A stretch of 64,000 nucleotides of DNA. It comes from Platerodrilus igneus. Its lineage: Eukaryota > Arthropoda > Insecta > Coleoptera > Lycidae. The position numbers were made by a program, and so were the translations under genes. Where the stretch lies: the NCBI GenBank assembly GCA_036346225.1, contig JARFIW010001491.1:4216001-4280000 (forward strand), written 5' to 3'. Of this stretch, positions 32,083 to 41,845 are shown piece by piece (the stretch's first letter is position 1; the number at the start of each line of letters is the position of its first letter). A model generated the notes under the pieces. The model was not told where the DNA came from and searched no databases. It saw only the letters and a list, made by a program, of their open reading frames with translations.

Positions 32083-33133
32083 CAGGGTGTGTCAGGTTTC
32101 GCAAAATGCAATTTTTAAAATTTTTTTAAATGGCACCAATTTTATTGCTACAATGGATAGTCCATTAAGTGTCCTTTCATTTTTGTTAAGCATTCCCTAT
32201 ACCTAAATCCATTACTTTCTGAGATATTTTTGATTTTCTTCAAATTTTAAGAATGTTTTTAATTTACATAACTAAAAATAACTTACTATTGGAGAATATT
32301 ATAAAACAATTAATACATATTGATTAAAAATTAACTACACTTATCCAATAACAATTTTCGCTAAAGATATAGCAACCTACAATAATACGCTATCAACAGA
32401 ATTCTGCCAGATCAACAATATGCATTTTATAGAAAATGTTCAAACAGGAAATCAGGCAGGATTTGAAAAAAATAACAATTACAATCAAAATGTCATTTAG
32501 GTTTATTAATTGTAGTGTGTTGTCATTTAACACATTATCAGTTCTGTTTTAAATGTAATCTTTGAAAGAGTTTTCAAAATAAATTTTACCGTGGAAGAAC
32601 AAATAGATATGATTTGGATATTGGGAGAAAGTTTAAGAAATTGCCTACTTGCATCAAGAATATACCGAGAGATATCCTATTAAATGACAACACACTACAA
32701 TTAATAGACCTAAATGACATTTTAATTGTAATTGTTATTTTTTTCAAAGCCTGCCTGATTTCCTGCTTGAACATTTTCTATAAAATGCATATTGTTGATC
32801 TGGCAGAATTCTGTTGATAGCGTATTATTGTAGGTTGCTATACCTTTAGTGAAAATTGTTATTGGATAAACGTAGTTAATAGTTAATCAATATGTATTAA
32901 TTGTTTTATAATATTCTCCAATAGTAAGTTATTTTTAGTTACGTAAATTAAAAACATTCTTAAAATTTGAAGAAAATCAAAAATATCTCAGAAAGTAATG
33001 GATTTAGGTATAGGGAATGCTTAACAAAAATGAAGGGACACTTAATGGACTATGCATTGTAGCAATAAAATTGGTAGGGTGCCATTTAAAAAAAATTTTA
33101 AAAATTGCATTTTGCCAAACCTGACACACCCTG
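32083..33133. mobile_element. Inner TA-flanked element at the centre of the palindrome
   Basis: Ends CAGGGTGTG...CACACCCTG with TA on each side. The outer flanks are CTTCACAG on the left and CTGTGAAG on the right, so removing the inner element leaves a perfect palindrome (CTTCACAGTATATACTGTGAAG). Its arms are about 448 bp each and the loop holds the transposase remnant at 32585-32680. Confidence 0.65.
32585..32680 (+). pseudogene. Remnant of transposase N-terminus in palindrome loop
   Basis: The frame reads FTVEEQIDMIWILGESLRNC, then LLASRIYREI, then a stop after SY. This matches the first helix-turn-helix of DUF4817-type transposases (compare FSNEEKFDML... at 30.99 kb and YSNEEAYDMLL at 50.6 kb). 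The palindrome therefore derives from such a transposon by deletion of nearly all of the gene. Confidence 0.65.
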
Positions 33134-33569
33134 TATACTGTGAAGAAATGTCGAAAAAATGATAATTACAAATATACTATGGTATATAGTAAAATTTTCT
33201 GCATCTTGAAAATTAACATAAGTTGTGTATTAGTGCAGTGGCAATGTATCTAATCAAGGTCATTTTTTAAAAAAACAGTTGAATATCTCAAAAACTAAAA
33301 GGAATAGACAGATACAATTTGATATAAAATTAAAGCTCTTTTTATGGGCTTTTCAAAAATGTAATAATATATAGGGTGTTCCATTTAAAAAAATATAAGT
33401 TTAATATGCCCTGGAATTATGAAACACTCTGTATGCTTCCAAATATTTTTAAAATGTGCACTTTAGGCATGCCTAGTATGCCTCCAAATTTTGTTTACGT
33501 AGCTCTTATAATAACGGTGTTATCGACCGTTGCCACACTAAAAACTCACCCTGTATATATGTATATATA

Positions 33570-34395
33570 CACTGTGTCCGTGATAAGAAGGGCCACTATG
33601 GGGTTCTTGAAAACGATATGAGATACAGATTTTGTTAAATGGGAGAAAAGTTGTGTAATCAAAGGCCTAAAAAATGGCGTTTAGAAATCCCCAAAACAGT
33701 TTTTGGTTTTTGAGATATTTCTAAAAAATTGGATTTTTTTATTTTACATATTATTTTGTTCTGGCGTTAATATGGCACCTAGACCAAAACCAAAGGCACT
33801 TTTCCACAGCAACTTTTAATGTCCATTAACATGGTAATGTCAGTTTTTTCACCTGACATTTCGTCTTTGCGGAACCATCTTCAACTTTTTGTTTTAAATA
33901 CCATCCTGGTGATCTGGTATCAGATTCTGAAAGCCCTTTTTATGCCGAATTCAACGATATATTACACCTTACGGTTTAATTGCGTTTTCGTTTTATTTCG
34001 GCTTTAATCAAGAAAATTCCTATTACGGACCTGTAGTGCATAGTTTTTAATTTTAAAGAATAAACAATTAGCTATACCAATTAATAGTTTAGTCATTTAG
34101 GTGTTTAGTAATAGTCTACTGGCTGAGTTTATGCACTAATTTAATAGAATAAACAACGAACAAATAAAATGTGTATCGAGGACGTGAACGTGCCACAGGA
34201 ACTGCGGATCTGGAGGAACAAATTTTGGATAGAGTTGAAGAGGACCCAAAAATAAGCACCAGACGCTTAGGACTTGAACTACAAGATCTTAAAAGTATTG
34301 TTCATGACGTTTTAAAGGAACAGTTATTACACCCATACCACGTTCAACAGGTACAAGACCTTTTGCCTATCGATCCTGAGAGGCGTCTTAACCTA
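33570..34395 (+). mobile_element. Third Tc1/mariner-IS630-type transposon, 3' part missing
   Basis: The left end CACTGTGTCCGTGATAAG follows TATATA directly after the palindrome. About 600 bp of leader precede a broken transposase (34171-34395). The element is cut at about 34395, where LINE A sequence begins. No right end in the window. Confidence 0.6.
34171..34395 (+). pseudogene. Transposase fragment, helix-turn-helix region
   Basis: Reads ATGTADLEEQILDRVEEDP, KISTRRLGLEL, SIVHDVLKEQLLHPYHVQQ and VQDLLPIDPERRL. This is the linker helix-turn-helix of DUF4817-type transposases, where the usual form is EEQVL..VEENP..STR and LLHPYHVQ. The catalytic part is missing, cut off at the junction with LINE A. 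Confidence 0.75.
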
Positions 34396-35690
34396 TTGTA
34401 AGTTCGTGTTACATACTTGTATTCTTGTTTTTGATTTATTTTCTCCACCTTTGCATACTAGAACTTTAGTTTTAGTTTTGTTAATTTTCATACCGTATCT
34501 CTCTGTTGGAACCGTTTCCATTTCATTAAGAGCAGCTTCTAACTCTTTTTTGCTAGACGCTAATACCGCTATATCATCTGCAAATCTAAGCATATCAATT
34601 TTTGTCCCTGCATAGTAATTCTAAATGTCTTCCTGCATTTAACAGTATTTATTGCCTCTTCTATGTACAAGTTAAAAATCAATGGGGATAGGGCACATCC
34701 CTGTCTCACCCCTTTCCTAATGTTTACTTCTCTACGTTCTTGCTCTAATTCTATTACTGCTGTTTGCTCTTTGTATAAGCTATGTACTATTCGTCTATCC
34801 CTATAACTCATTCCAATCTTTTTGAGTATTTCAATCATTTTTTCCATTTTACATTGTCGAATGCTTTTTCCAGATCTACAAACCCTATATACACGCTTTC
34901 CCCTTTTTCTATTGTTTTCTCCATTATCACTCTCAGAGCTAAAATAGCCTACCGTGTTCCCTTGCTTCGCCTAAACCCAAATTGGTCTTTTCCTAGTATT
35001 TCTTCCGCTCGTTTTTCCATTCGTCTTTGCACAATTTTAGGTAATATTTTTGACACGTGGGCTGTCAAACTTATTGTTCGAAAATTTTCACATCTATCCG
35101 CGCCTTTCCTTATTGGTATAGTTACTATGATGCTATATTTGAAATCTTTGGGTATCTCGCCTGTCTCATACATATAGTTTACAAGTTGGAAGAGACGTTC
35201 TGTTACTGCTTGTCCAGCGGCTTTTAGAGTTTCTGCTTGCACCTTATCTGTACCCGGCGCCTTACAATTTTTCAGACCTTTTAATGCTATTTCAAATTCA
35301 TCTCTAAGTATAGGATATCCCAAGTCATCATTTTCAATGTCTGATTCCTGTTCTAATGCAGTTAGTTCCTGTCCTGCATATAAATTCCCTATATATTCTT
35401 GCCATCTACCCACTTTCTCTACATTTTCTATAATGACGTTTCCTCCCGCGTCCTTTATATTTTTGCCATACGGTTTTATATCCCTAAAATTAATTTCAAT
35501 TAGTTTGTATGCTTCATCTGTCTTTCCTACTTCCATCTTAGTTTGTATCTCTTTGCACTTTTCATCAATCCATTGTTCTTTAGCTTTCCTGCATTTTCGA
35601 ATAATTTCCCATTTTATGGCTTTGTATCTCTGTTTTCCTGTTTCGTCTGATTTATTTTTGTATTTTCGTCTTTTTTTCTATTACATTCAA
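34396..35690 (-). pseudogene. LINE A middle fragment (linker and reverse transcriptase)
   Basis: On the minus strand it reads EQWIDEKCKEIQTKMEVG, NFRDIKPYGKNIKDAGGNV, the RT start NCKAPGTDKVQAETLK, IPKDFKYSIIVTIPIRKGAD, QFGFRRSKGTR, FVDLEKAFDNVKWKKM, GVRQGCALSPLIFNLYIEEA and LRFADDIAVLASSKKELE. The RT motifs are in normal order, with frame changes near 34580, 34850 and 34950. Both edges are internal to the element, so this is not a simple 5'-truncated insertion. A recombination break or later deletion placed it against the transposon at 34395. Confidence 0.85.
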
Positions 35691-36070
35691 GATATCAGGC
35701 AAGGTAGTAAAATGAAAACCAATTGGTGGTTAGACGAAGTAAGGGATAGGAGATGAAATACTTATGTTAGAGGTAGATAAGTAGAACAGCAGAGGCGTGT
35801 TTAACGATAACTTTGGCCAGTAGGGATTAGTTTTCAAAGAATATCGAGACGGTTGGAACAGTTAGGGAGAATTTCTTCGATTTCGATGACAGTTAATGTT
35901 TGTATACACATTTTCGAGAAAATTGAAGACGGTTGAGAGTGTTTTGTGGTGTATTATACAAAATTAATGACACCCAAAGGTGGGACTCGAATTAGTTACA
36001 GTTTCAGTAACCGGAAGTTCACAGCAATTTATGGCACCCAAATTTTGTGGCTTGTTCAGAGAATTCGCGG

Positions 36071-36071
<1 letters not shown>
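35691..36071. other. Unassigned sequence
   Basis: Nothing recognised. Confidence 0.4.

Positions 36072-36133
<62 letters not shown>
36072..36133. repeat. (TA)n microsatellite
   Basis: About 60 bp of TA with one phase change, followed by T-rich sequence. Confidence 0.9.
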
Positions 36134-36135
<2 letters not shown>

Positions 36136-36780
36136 CGCCTGCTATTAAAATTTTTGTTTTTAATTTTTAGAATTCCAGATTTTTTGTTTTTAATTTTTTT
36201 AGAATTTTCGATTTTTTCGCAACTTTTACCTGTTGTATTTTTAAAACCACGCCTTTCTGAGTTATTTCAATATTTTTTGAATTTAATTTTGCAGGCTAAT
36301 CGATAGCTTACATGTACGAAAATAGTTATTCGCCTGTTCCAAAAAAATTGTTTTAAATTTTTTTAATTTTTTTTTACAAATTCCTGATTTTTCAGGAAAT
36401 TTTTTTATTATATATTGAAAAGCACGCCTTTCTGAGTTTTTTCCATATTTTTTAAATGTAATTTAAAAGGTTCCCAAAATCGTACCGTATCCAACATTTT
36501 TTAAACCTATTTTATTAAGACATACAATAACTTACTTTTGATGCAATGAAGACTTGCTTCGAAGTATCCAATCTTGAAAATCTATTTGCTTGTTAATAAA
36601 ACACTTCTAACTTATCAAATTATTTATAATACTGTTAGAATTCATCGGATTAAGTAAATTCTTGAATAAACATTTGTTTATAAGACTTACTAACGTATGT
36701 TTGTTTATAAGTCAAAATGCTACATAAAACTAACCTAACTTACATAAGTCAATGTAGATAGCACGTTATATTCCAAGGTC
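36134..36780. other. AT-rich sequence with short internal repetition
   Basis: AACCACGCCTTTCTGAGTT at about 36243 and AAGCACGCCTTTCTGAGTT at about 36419 form a ~175-bp direct repeat. No coding region. Confidence 0.45.
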
Positions 36781-37110
36781 ACACTTCATTTTGGCGCTTG
36801 CTACACATACGTTTTTATGGTATTAAAGCATACGATCACGAATAATGAGCAACAAGAACTTTGTTTGGTTTTGATTATAGCTTCATTGTTAGTTCAAGTT
36901 TAATTTAAGCGTCTTTTTTTGAAGACTTATGGGACTTCCAGTTGGGTATTGTGCGGTTGGCTATCAATGGCCTTGTAATAGACGTCGAGCAATGGAAATT
37001 GATTCTGACACAAATGAAACAGGCAATATCGTTGTCAGTAGTGAACTGGACACTTTTTACAGGAGCCTCGAAGTGTATGGTGTGGAGTGCCGAATTATAT
37101 AGTCACGGAC
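36781..37110 (+). repeat. Dispersed repeat X, copy 3 (partial)
   Basis: Matches the second half of copy 2 (27040-27310): TTCAAGTTTAATTTAAGCG, GACTTATGGGACTTCC, GTAGTGAACTGGACACTTTTTAC. Confidence 0.5.
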
Positions 37111-37870
37111 CCCCCCAATAGCCCTGAATACGTCTGGTTAATATTGTAAGTAGACGCATTTAAGAATAAACATTTCCATTTTTTAAATATAAAATTTAGG
37201 TTATAATCTCAGTTTTTAAAATTTAAAAAATTAATTTTAACATTTTACTGTAAACAAAGTACTTAATATTTTTTCTACTACGCCACTTTTGTTTGATAAC
37301 ACAATGACAAAGTTAGGGATCATCCGACCACACTGTCGCAAGATTTTAAAATTTTAGTAAACACCCTTGTATAGCAACTTCATTACAAACTATAATAAAG
37401 TTTATAGAGACTATGTTGAAAGTAAGCCCACTAAGAGTAAACAAATTTCAATTTATTGCCAACTTCAGAGTTCGTTTAAACGGGTTAATTGACGTATATA
37501 TTATTACAGTGATTGAGCAAGAGCAAATAATTACCAAATCATTTTTATCTTTTGAATCGGATTTGCAATTTAATCCTTTGAGCAGGTTCTAACACTATCG
37601 TTAATTAAGTTTTGTAAACTAATGTAGAATCTTTTAAATTATTTCAATGCCTAAATTTTTATTAAATATAATCAACTAAATTATTCTTAAATCAATATCA
37701 AGAAACGAAATAGACAAGTAGCCTTCTTATTCCGTGTTATAACTTTTTATTTATAATTATACGTATTAAACTTACATAATATTACTCGAATAAGACAACT
37801 GGATTGGTAAAAAGTAGAACAAGTTATAAACACTCTCCGATCAATGTAATACCTTCTAACGCTTCCAATA
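37111..37870. other. AT-rich 5' flank of the tRNA gene
   Basis: No feature recognised. T-rich stretches and short A runs only. Confidence 0.4.
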
Positions 37871-37942
37871 GCCGTGATCGTCTAGTGGTTAGGACCCTAC
37901 GTTGTGGCCGTAGTAACCCAGGTTCGACTCCTGGTCACGGCA
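37871..37942 (+). tRNA. tRNA-His (GTG anticodon)
   Basis: 72 bp with a complete cloverleaf. The acceptor stem GCCGTGA pairs with TCACGGC, the D arm is GTCT/GGAC, and the anticodon stem CTACG/CGTAG encloses TTGTGGC with anticodon GTG. The T arm is CCAGG TTCGACT CCTGG. Internal promoters are intact (B box GGTTCGACTCC). It delivers histidine to CAC and CAT codons. There is no intron. It is unlike the decayed tRNA heads of the SINEs in this window and shows no mispair in any stem. Confidence 0.95.
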
Positions 37943-37972
37943 ATGTGCAAAAACATTGTCACGGTGGAAGCT

Positions 37973-37981
37973 ATTTTTTTT
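37973..37981 (+). terminator. Pol III termination run for tRNA-His
   Basis: Eight or more T residues about 30 bp after the mature 3' end. No closer run of four T is present. A short hairpin, CAATGT ... ACATTG, lies between. Confidence 0.6.
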
Positions 37982-38265
37982 CATATACCAATGCCGGTCT
38001 GCAATATTTTTTACCCTTCTTTCCTATAGTTTTTAAAAGATAAAAAAGGCGTACACTTTAAAAAATTATTATAACGTCACCTTTATTAAATACTAAAAAA
38101 AATTATTAATATACTGAAAATAGGACCATGGAACGCCAGCGATGTAAAAAGATACCCATACGGAAATTGTACAATTCATAAATAGAAATAAAACATATTA
38201 TTAATAAATGAAACCCGGCTGAAGAAAATAGACAAGTTTAATATTCAAAACCACATTTCAGTTCG

Positions 38266-38720
38266 AAAAGAGAACCGGAGGAATTGAACGCGGTGATGCA
38301 GTAATTATTTAAAAAAAAATGCGTATTTTTTATTGAATTGTACGTCCTGAAACTAAATTGAAAAATGTAGTGATTAAATTGAAGGACAGGACTTGTTAGT
38401 GGCGGTCTACAGTAGATCCACAATCGGATTTTGTGAAATAAACATCACGAAATTCTTAAACATAGACGACAAGATAATTGTGTTGGGTGATTTTATGTGA
38501 AACGCATTTACTAGAATTGTCACGAATACAACCCAGTGGTAAGAACAAAACGAGGACTTTGTAATCAAATTCACACAAACTCCAACACACCTTGCGCGGA
38601 ATAACACTACGACATCTTAGTTTTATCAAAAAGAGTAACACACATAACGGTACCTCTCAATATCGCAGAACTCGGCTTAGAACATGACTACATCATGATT
38701 CATCTTAACCGACAACAAAA
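38266..38720 (+). pseudogene. Jockey-like LINE endonuclease remnant
   Basis: Two overlapping frames carry KIIVLGDF (the GDFN motif), NEDFVIKFTQTPTHLARNNT, then after a frameshift DILVLSKRVTHITVPLNIAE and LGLEHDYIMIHL, where the SDH motif reads LEHD. This order is the second half of the endonuclease of jockey/R1-type LINEs. Stops and shifts throughout. It differs from LINE A and LINE B. Confidence 0.65.
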
Positions 38721-41018
38721 GCAAACCCAAACAAAGCGACCTCTTCTCTTATACACATACCGATTGGCAACTTTCTGAAGTATCATTAGACGGCGCTATA
38801 ATAACTGCTACGGGTAAAAAGGGTGTGTTATTAATTTTGAAATGTCCAGAAGGGGCGGGAACCCCGTAACGATTGTAAAGGTGCACCGCCAACTTTCAGT
38901 GGTGCGGGGGTGGGTTCCTACAACAAAATCATAACAAAATTATAAAAATCTAAAATTCAAAAGGACCGAAATGTACAACTACTTGCTACGTACTGTTTTT
39001 TACCCTCTGAATATCTAGCAGGTAATTCACAGAGAATTCAGTGCATTGCTCAGCTAAAAATTCCGTGACGGTAAAGTACCGAAACCTCGAACTGTACGAA
39101 CAAAATAAGTTGATTGTTCCGCCGACTAACTCAGTTGGATGGGTGGTGTAAGTGTTTGACGAAGGTTCCAAAATACTATCGGATATGAAATGTAGTCTTG
39201 ATCGGAAAAGTACCTTGTACACCACCTAATCTCGCAGGAATGATGGGGAAAAAGCTCTAGTATGAACAACAGAAGGGGATGTCCAAAATCTTGAGATCAG
39301 GAGAGTGATTCTGGCTTACAAATACACCTGAAAATTCATTGAAACAAACATTTGAAATCTAACCACGTAGACCTATTTATGACTGCTAATCACCACAAAG
39401 AATTCTGAAAGTAAGTGTAAAATAATACCTAAAATATTGAATCACGCTTCCAACAAAATTCACAAGTTAATTGATTTTAGCAAAACTGTTACTGTACCGG
39501 TAACAATAATGAACAGAATAAATATTATGGTGAATTATGAGATCAAAATTTGTATATAAGGGCTAATATTTGGTCGATTTAACACTTTAGATCAATCTGA
39601 CATTTAATAATATTAATAAAATTAGACATATGGCACACACATTTTAAAGTCCATATAGGGCACTGTCTGATTCAGAATTAAACATATGCATATTTAATTA
39701 TTGCGCTAAAAATAGAAACCTTTTCTGGTGGTTGAAGGACCCATAAATAATTGTAGTATGCTTAGAGTAACAATAGGCTTTAAGAAAGTTGAAAATGTAA
39801 TTAACAAAAACGATTTTGTACCATTATTTTAGTATTTAAGGCGTGTTATCGTATTATAAAATTTTAACCGATGAAAATTTCATATTTTGTACCTGAAATG
39901 TAAAACAATTCAGTGCTCTACTTAGAGATTGTTTCTGTGAAATTAAATTATGAAAATTGTAACAAATTAGTTGGCGAAGAAAAAAAGTGACGATGGGTAG
40001 CTAAGCAATAAAAAAATTGATGATAGGGATACTTTTGAAAAATATAAGTTGTGTTATTTGTGAGCTTGTTTTTTTATTTTATTGAAATTTGCAAGATGTC
40101 GGTAATGCCAAAGATATTAAAGTATATGCAAGTGCAGCTACTGTCTGCGATGTTAAAATAATAGAAGTGTTACCTAGGACAAGGTTTCATTTCAGTGAGT
40201 TGTTTCTGTGGATCACATTTTTGTAAAGCGGCGACCCAGGTCCAAGAAACTATTTTATCGGGAATCAATGCTGAGTTTGTCAAATGACGTTGGGGTATAT
40301 CTATGTATCGGAATTTATTTAATATATTTTACAAAAGCCATTGATTTGGTGTGCTAAAAGGGTTGTATTGTAAAACTAAAACAAACATTTCTTTTTAATA
40401 GATTACCTGATATTTCCTTAAACCAGCTGCATTACTACAAATGTGGAAGGAGCTTCAACGTACCAGAGGATAGAAGGTATTATAATTGTAATTAAATCAG
40501 TAATAGCGAACATAGTTAAATTCTGAATTGAGAAAGAGTTTTGTTTACATTATTTTTAACCTATAACAGTTCAATCACTAAAAGAAGGCAAATAAATACA
40601 AATTCTGTAATTTCAGTATAGTCGTTGCCGCTGTGATTGGGATTTAAAATCATAAGAGGGCGCTAATCGTAATAAATAAGCCATTTCACTTCATCTAGGA
40701 ATTCACAGATAAAATGAAATATTGAATTAGTTTTTAAACTTTTAAATATAACCCGAGTAGAGTTTCATGTTTAATTAATTAGTAAACTATATTATATATA
40801 AAATGCACTCTTTACAACACTTACATTCACGCCGTTTCAACTTATATAAATATGAAAAGTCCCATATGTCCTAAATCTTCTGACTAAAGTCGGAAACCTA
40901 TTAGCTAAGACTTAAATCTAATCACAGACGCACTTCTAAGTACGTTAGTCAATAATACATTACGGTACTAACCTTTTCACTGGTCTAGTATGTCTTTTCT
41001 TATGGATTTGCTGTTTAA
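38721..41018. other. Unassigned AT-rich sequence
   Basis: No convincing frame, repeat end or splice-flanked exon seen. Confidence 0.35.
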
Positions 41019-41219
41019 ATGACCATCGGGAGATGTTTTATTCCCTCCGTTAATGCTTGGACATCATCTCAACTTGATTTCCACACAGGGGTTAAACCAC
41101 AAAAAAGACCTGTGCCACTTGGTAGAGGATTATCCGATCATCAAACACCACTTGGTTACGATCGTGGTATTATTTTAAATCTAGAGCAACGATTTAAAGA
41201 AACTTTTATGTCACTTTAA
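41019..41219 (+). CDS. Short open frame of unknown nature
   Basis: 66 codons beginning MTIGRCFIPSVNAWTSS and containing PLGRGLSDHQTPLGYDRG. The composition is less AT-driven than most chance frames here, but there is no known motif, signal or conserved neighbour. It could be an old exon, a mobile-element relic or chance. Confidence 0.15.
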   Translation: MTIGRCFIPSVNAWTSSQLDFHTGVKPQKRPVPLGRGLSDHQTPLGYDRGIILNLEQRFKETFMSL

Positions 41220-41347
41220 CCAGAGTCACTATGACATATTTAGCAATCATTTCCCCGAAAAAACCGTTTTGTATTAGGAAAAAAAAACCGATCAATTTTT
41301 CACGTTTTGCATCTACGAAACGAATTAGTCGTTGTAAATAAAGCTGA

Positions 41348-41629
41348 GGCGGCTCCGTGGCTTAATTGGTTTGCGTGTAACTACTAAGGGTTTGATTCCT
41401 AAGACTAACCGCTTGAAAAATATTAGGTTAGCATTTTTCGCAAAAATACGCTCTCGTTCGGATAGGAGGAAAAATGCAGGCCCCCGTGTGTGAGTGTTGT
41501 CAGGTACGTTAAAAATATCTACTTCGTTTGAGACAGCAAGGCTAAGCAAAAATTCAAAATTTCAAGGTAAAAACTCGCATCCTGGCCAATCTAATACCCT
41601 CAAGTGAACCATTGGAAAGTCAAGTGTAG
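41348..41629 (+). mobile_element. tRNA-derived SINE, copy 4
   Basis: Head GGCGGCTCCGTGGCTTAATT, with the B-box region partly deleted (GGGTTTGATTCC), then TTAGGTTAGCATTTTTCGC, GTGTGTGAGTGTTGTC, TCCTGGCCAATCTAATACC and ATTGGAAAGTCAAGTGTAG. It aligns along its whole length with copies 1-3. Confidence 0.8.
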
Positions 41630-41657
41630 TGTATACCAAGATGCAGATATGAAAAAC

Positions 41658-41660
<3 letters not shown>

Positions 41661-41692
<32 letters not shown>
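41661..41692. repeat. (TA)n microsatellite
   Basis: About 32 bp of TA. Confidence 0.9.
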
Positions 41693-41695
<3 letters not shown>

Positions 41696-41802
41696 ATAGA
41701 AATATATCCGAAAATTTAGGTGATAAGCAAGAGTATTTTTTAATTCAGCAGACCTGAAATCCACAAATCCTTATAAATAAATCTATAGCAAGGTCATTAA
41801 CT

Positions 41803-41805
<3 letters not shown>

Positions 41806-41839
<34 letters not shown>
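41806..41839. repeat. (TA)n microsatellite abutting LTR-like copy B
   Basis: About 34 bp of TA that ends exactly where copy B starts. Confidence 0.9.

Positions 41840-41845
<6 letters not shown>

Larger units (their letters stand above)
31733..33552. mobile_element. Large two-layered palindromic transposon derivative
   Basis: Ends CAGGGTGAGTTTTTAG / CTAAAAACTCACCCTG, flanked by TA. The arms 31733-32530 (798 bp) and 32680-33552 (873 bp) are inverted copies; the right arm has a ~67-bp block near its tip (about 33459-33524) that the left lacks. At equal distance from both ends the arms contain a second pair of termini, CAGGGTGTGTCAGG (32083) and CCTGACACACCCTG (33133), each next to TATA. The 149-bp loop carries a remnant of a DUF4817-type transposase start. 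No working gene. Confidence 0.8.
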
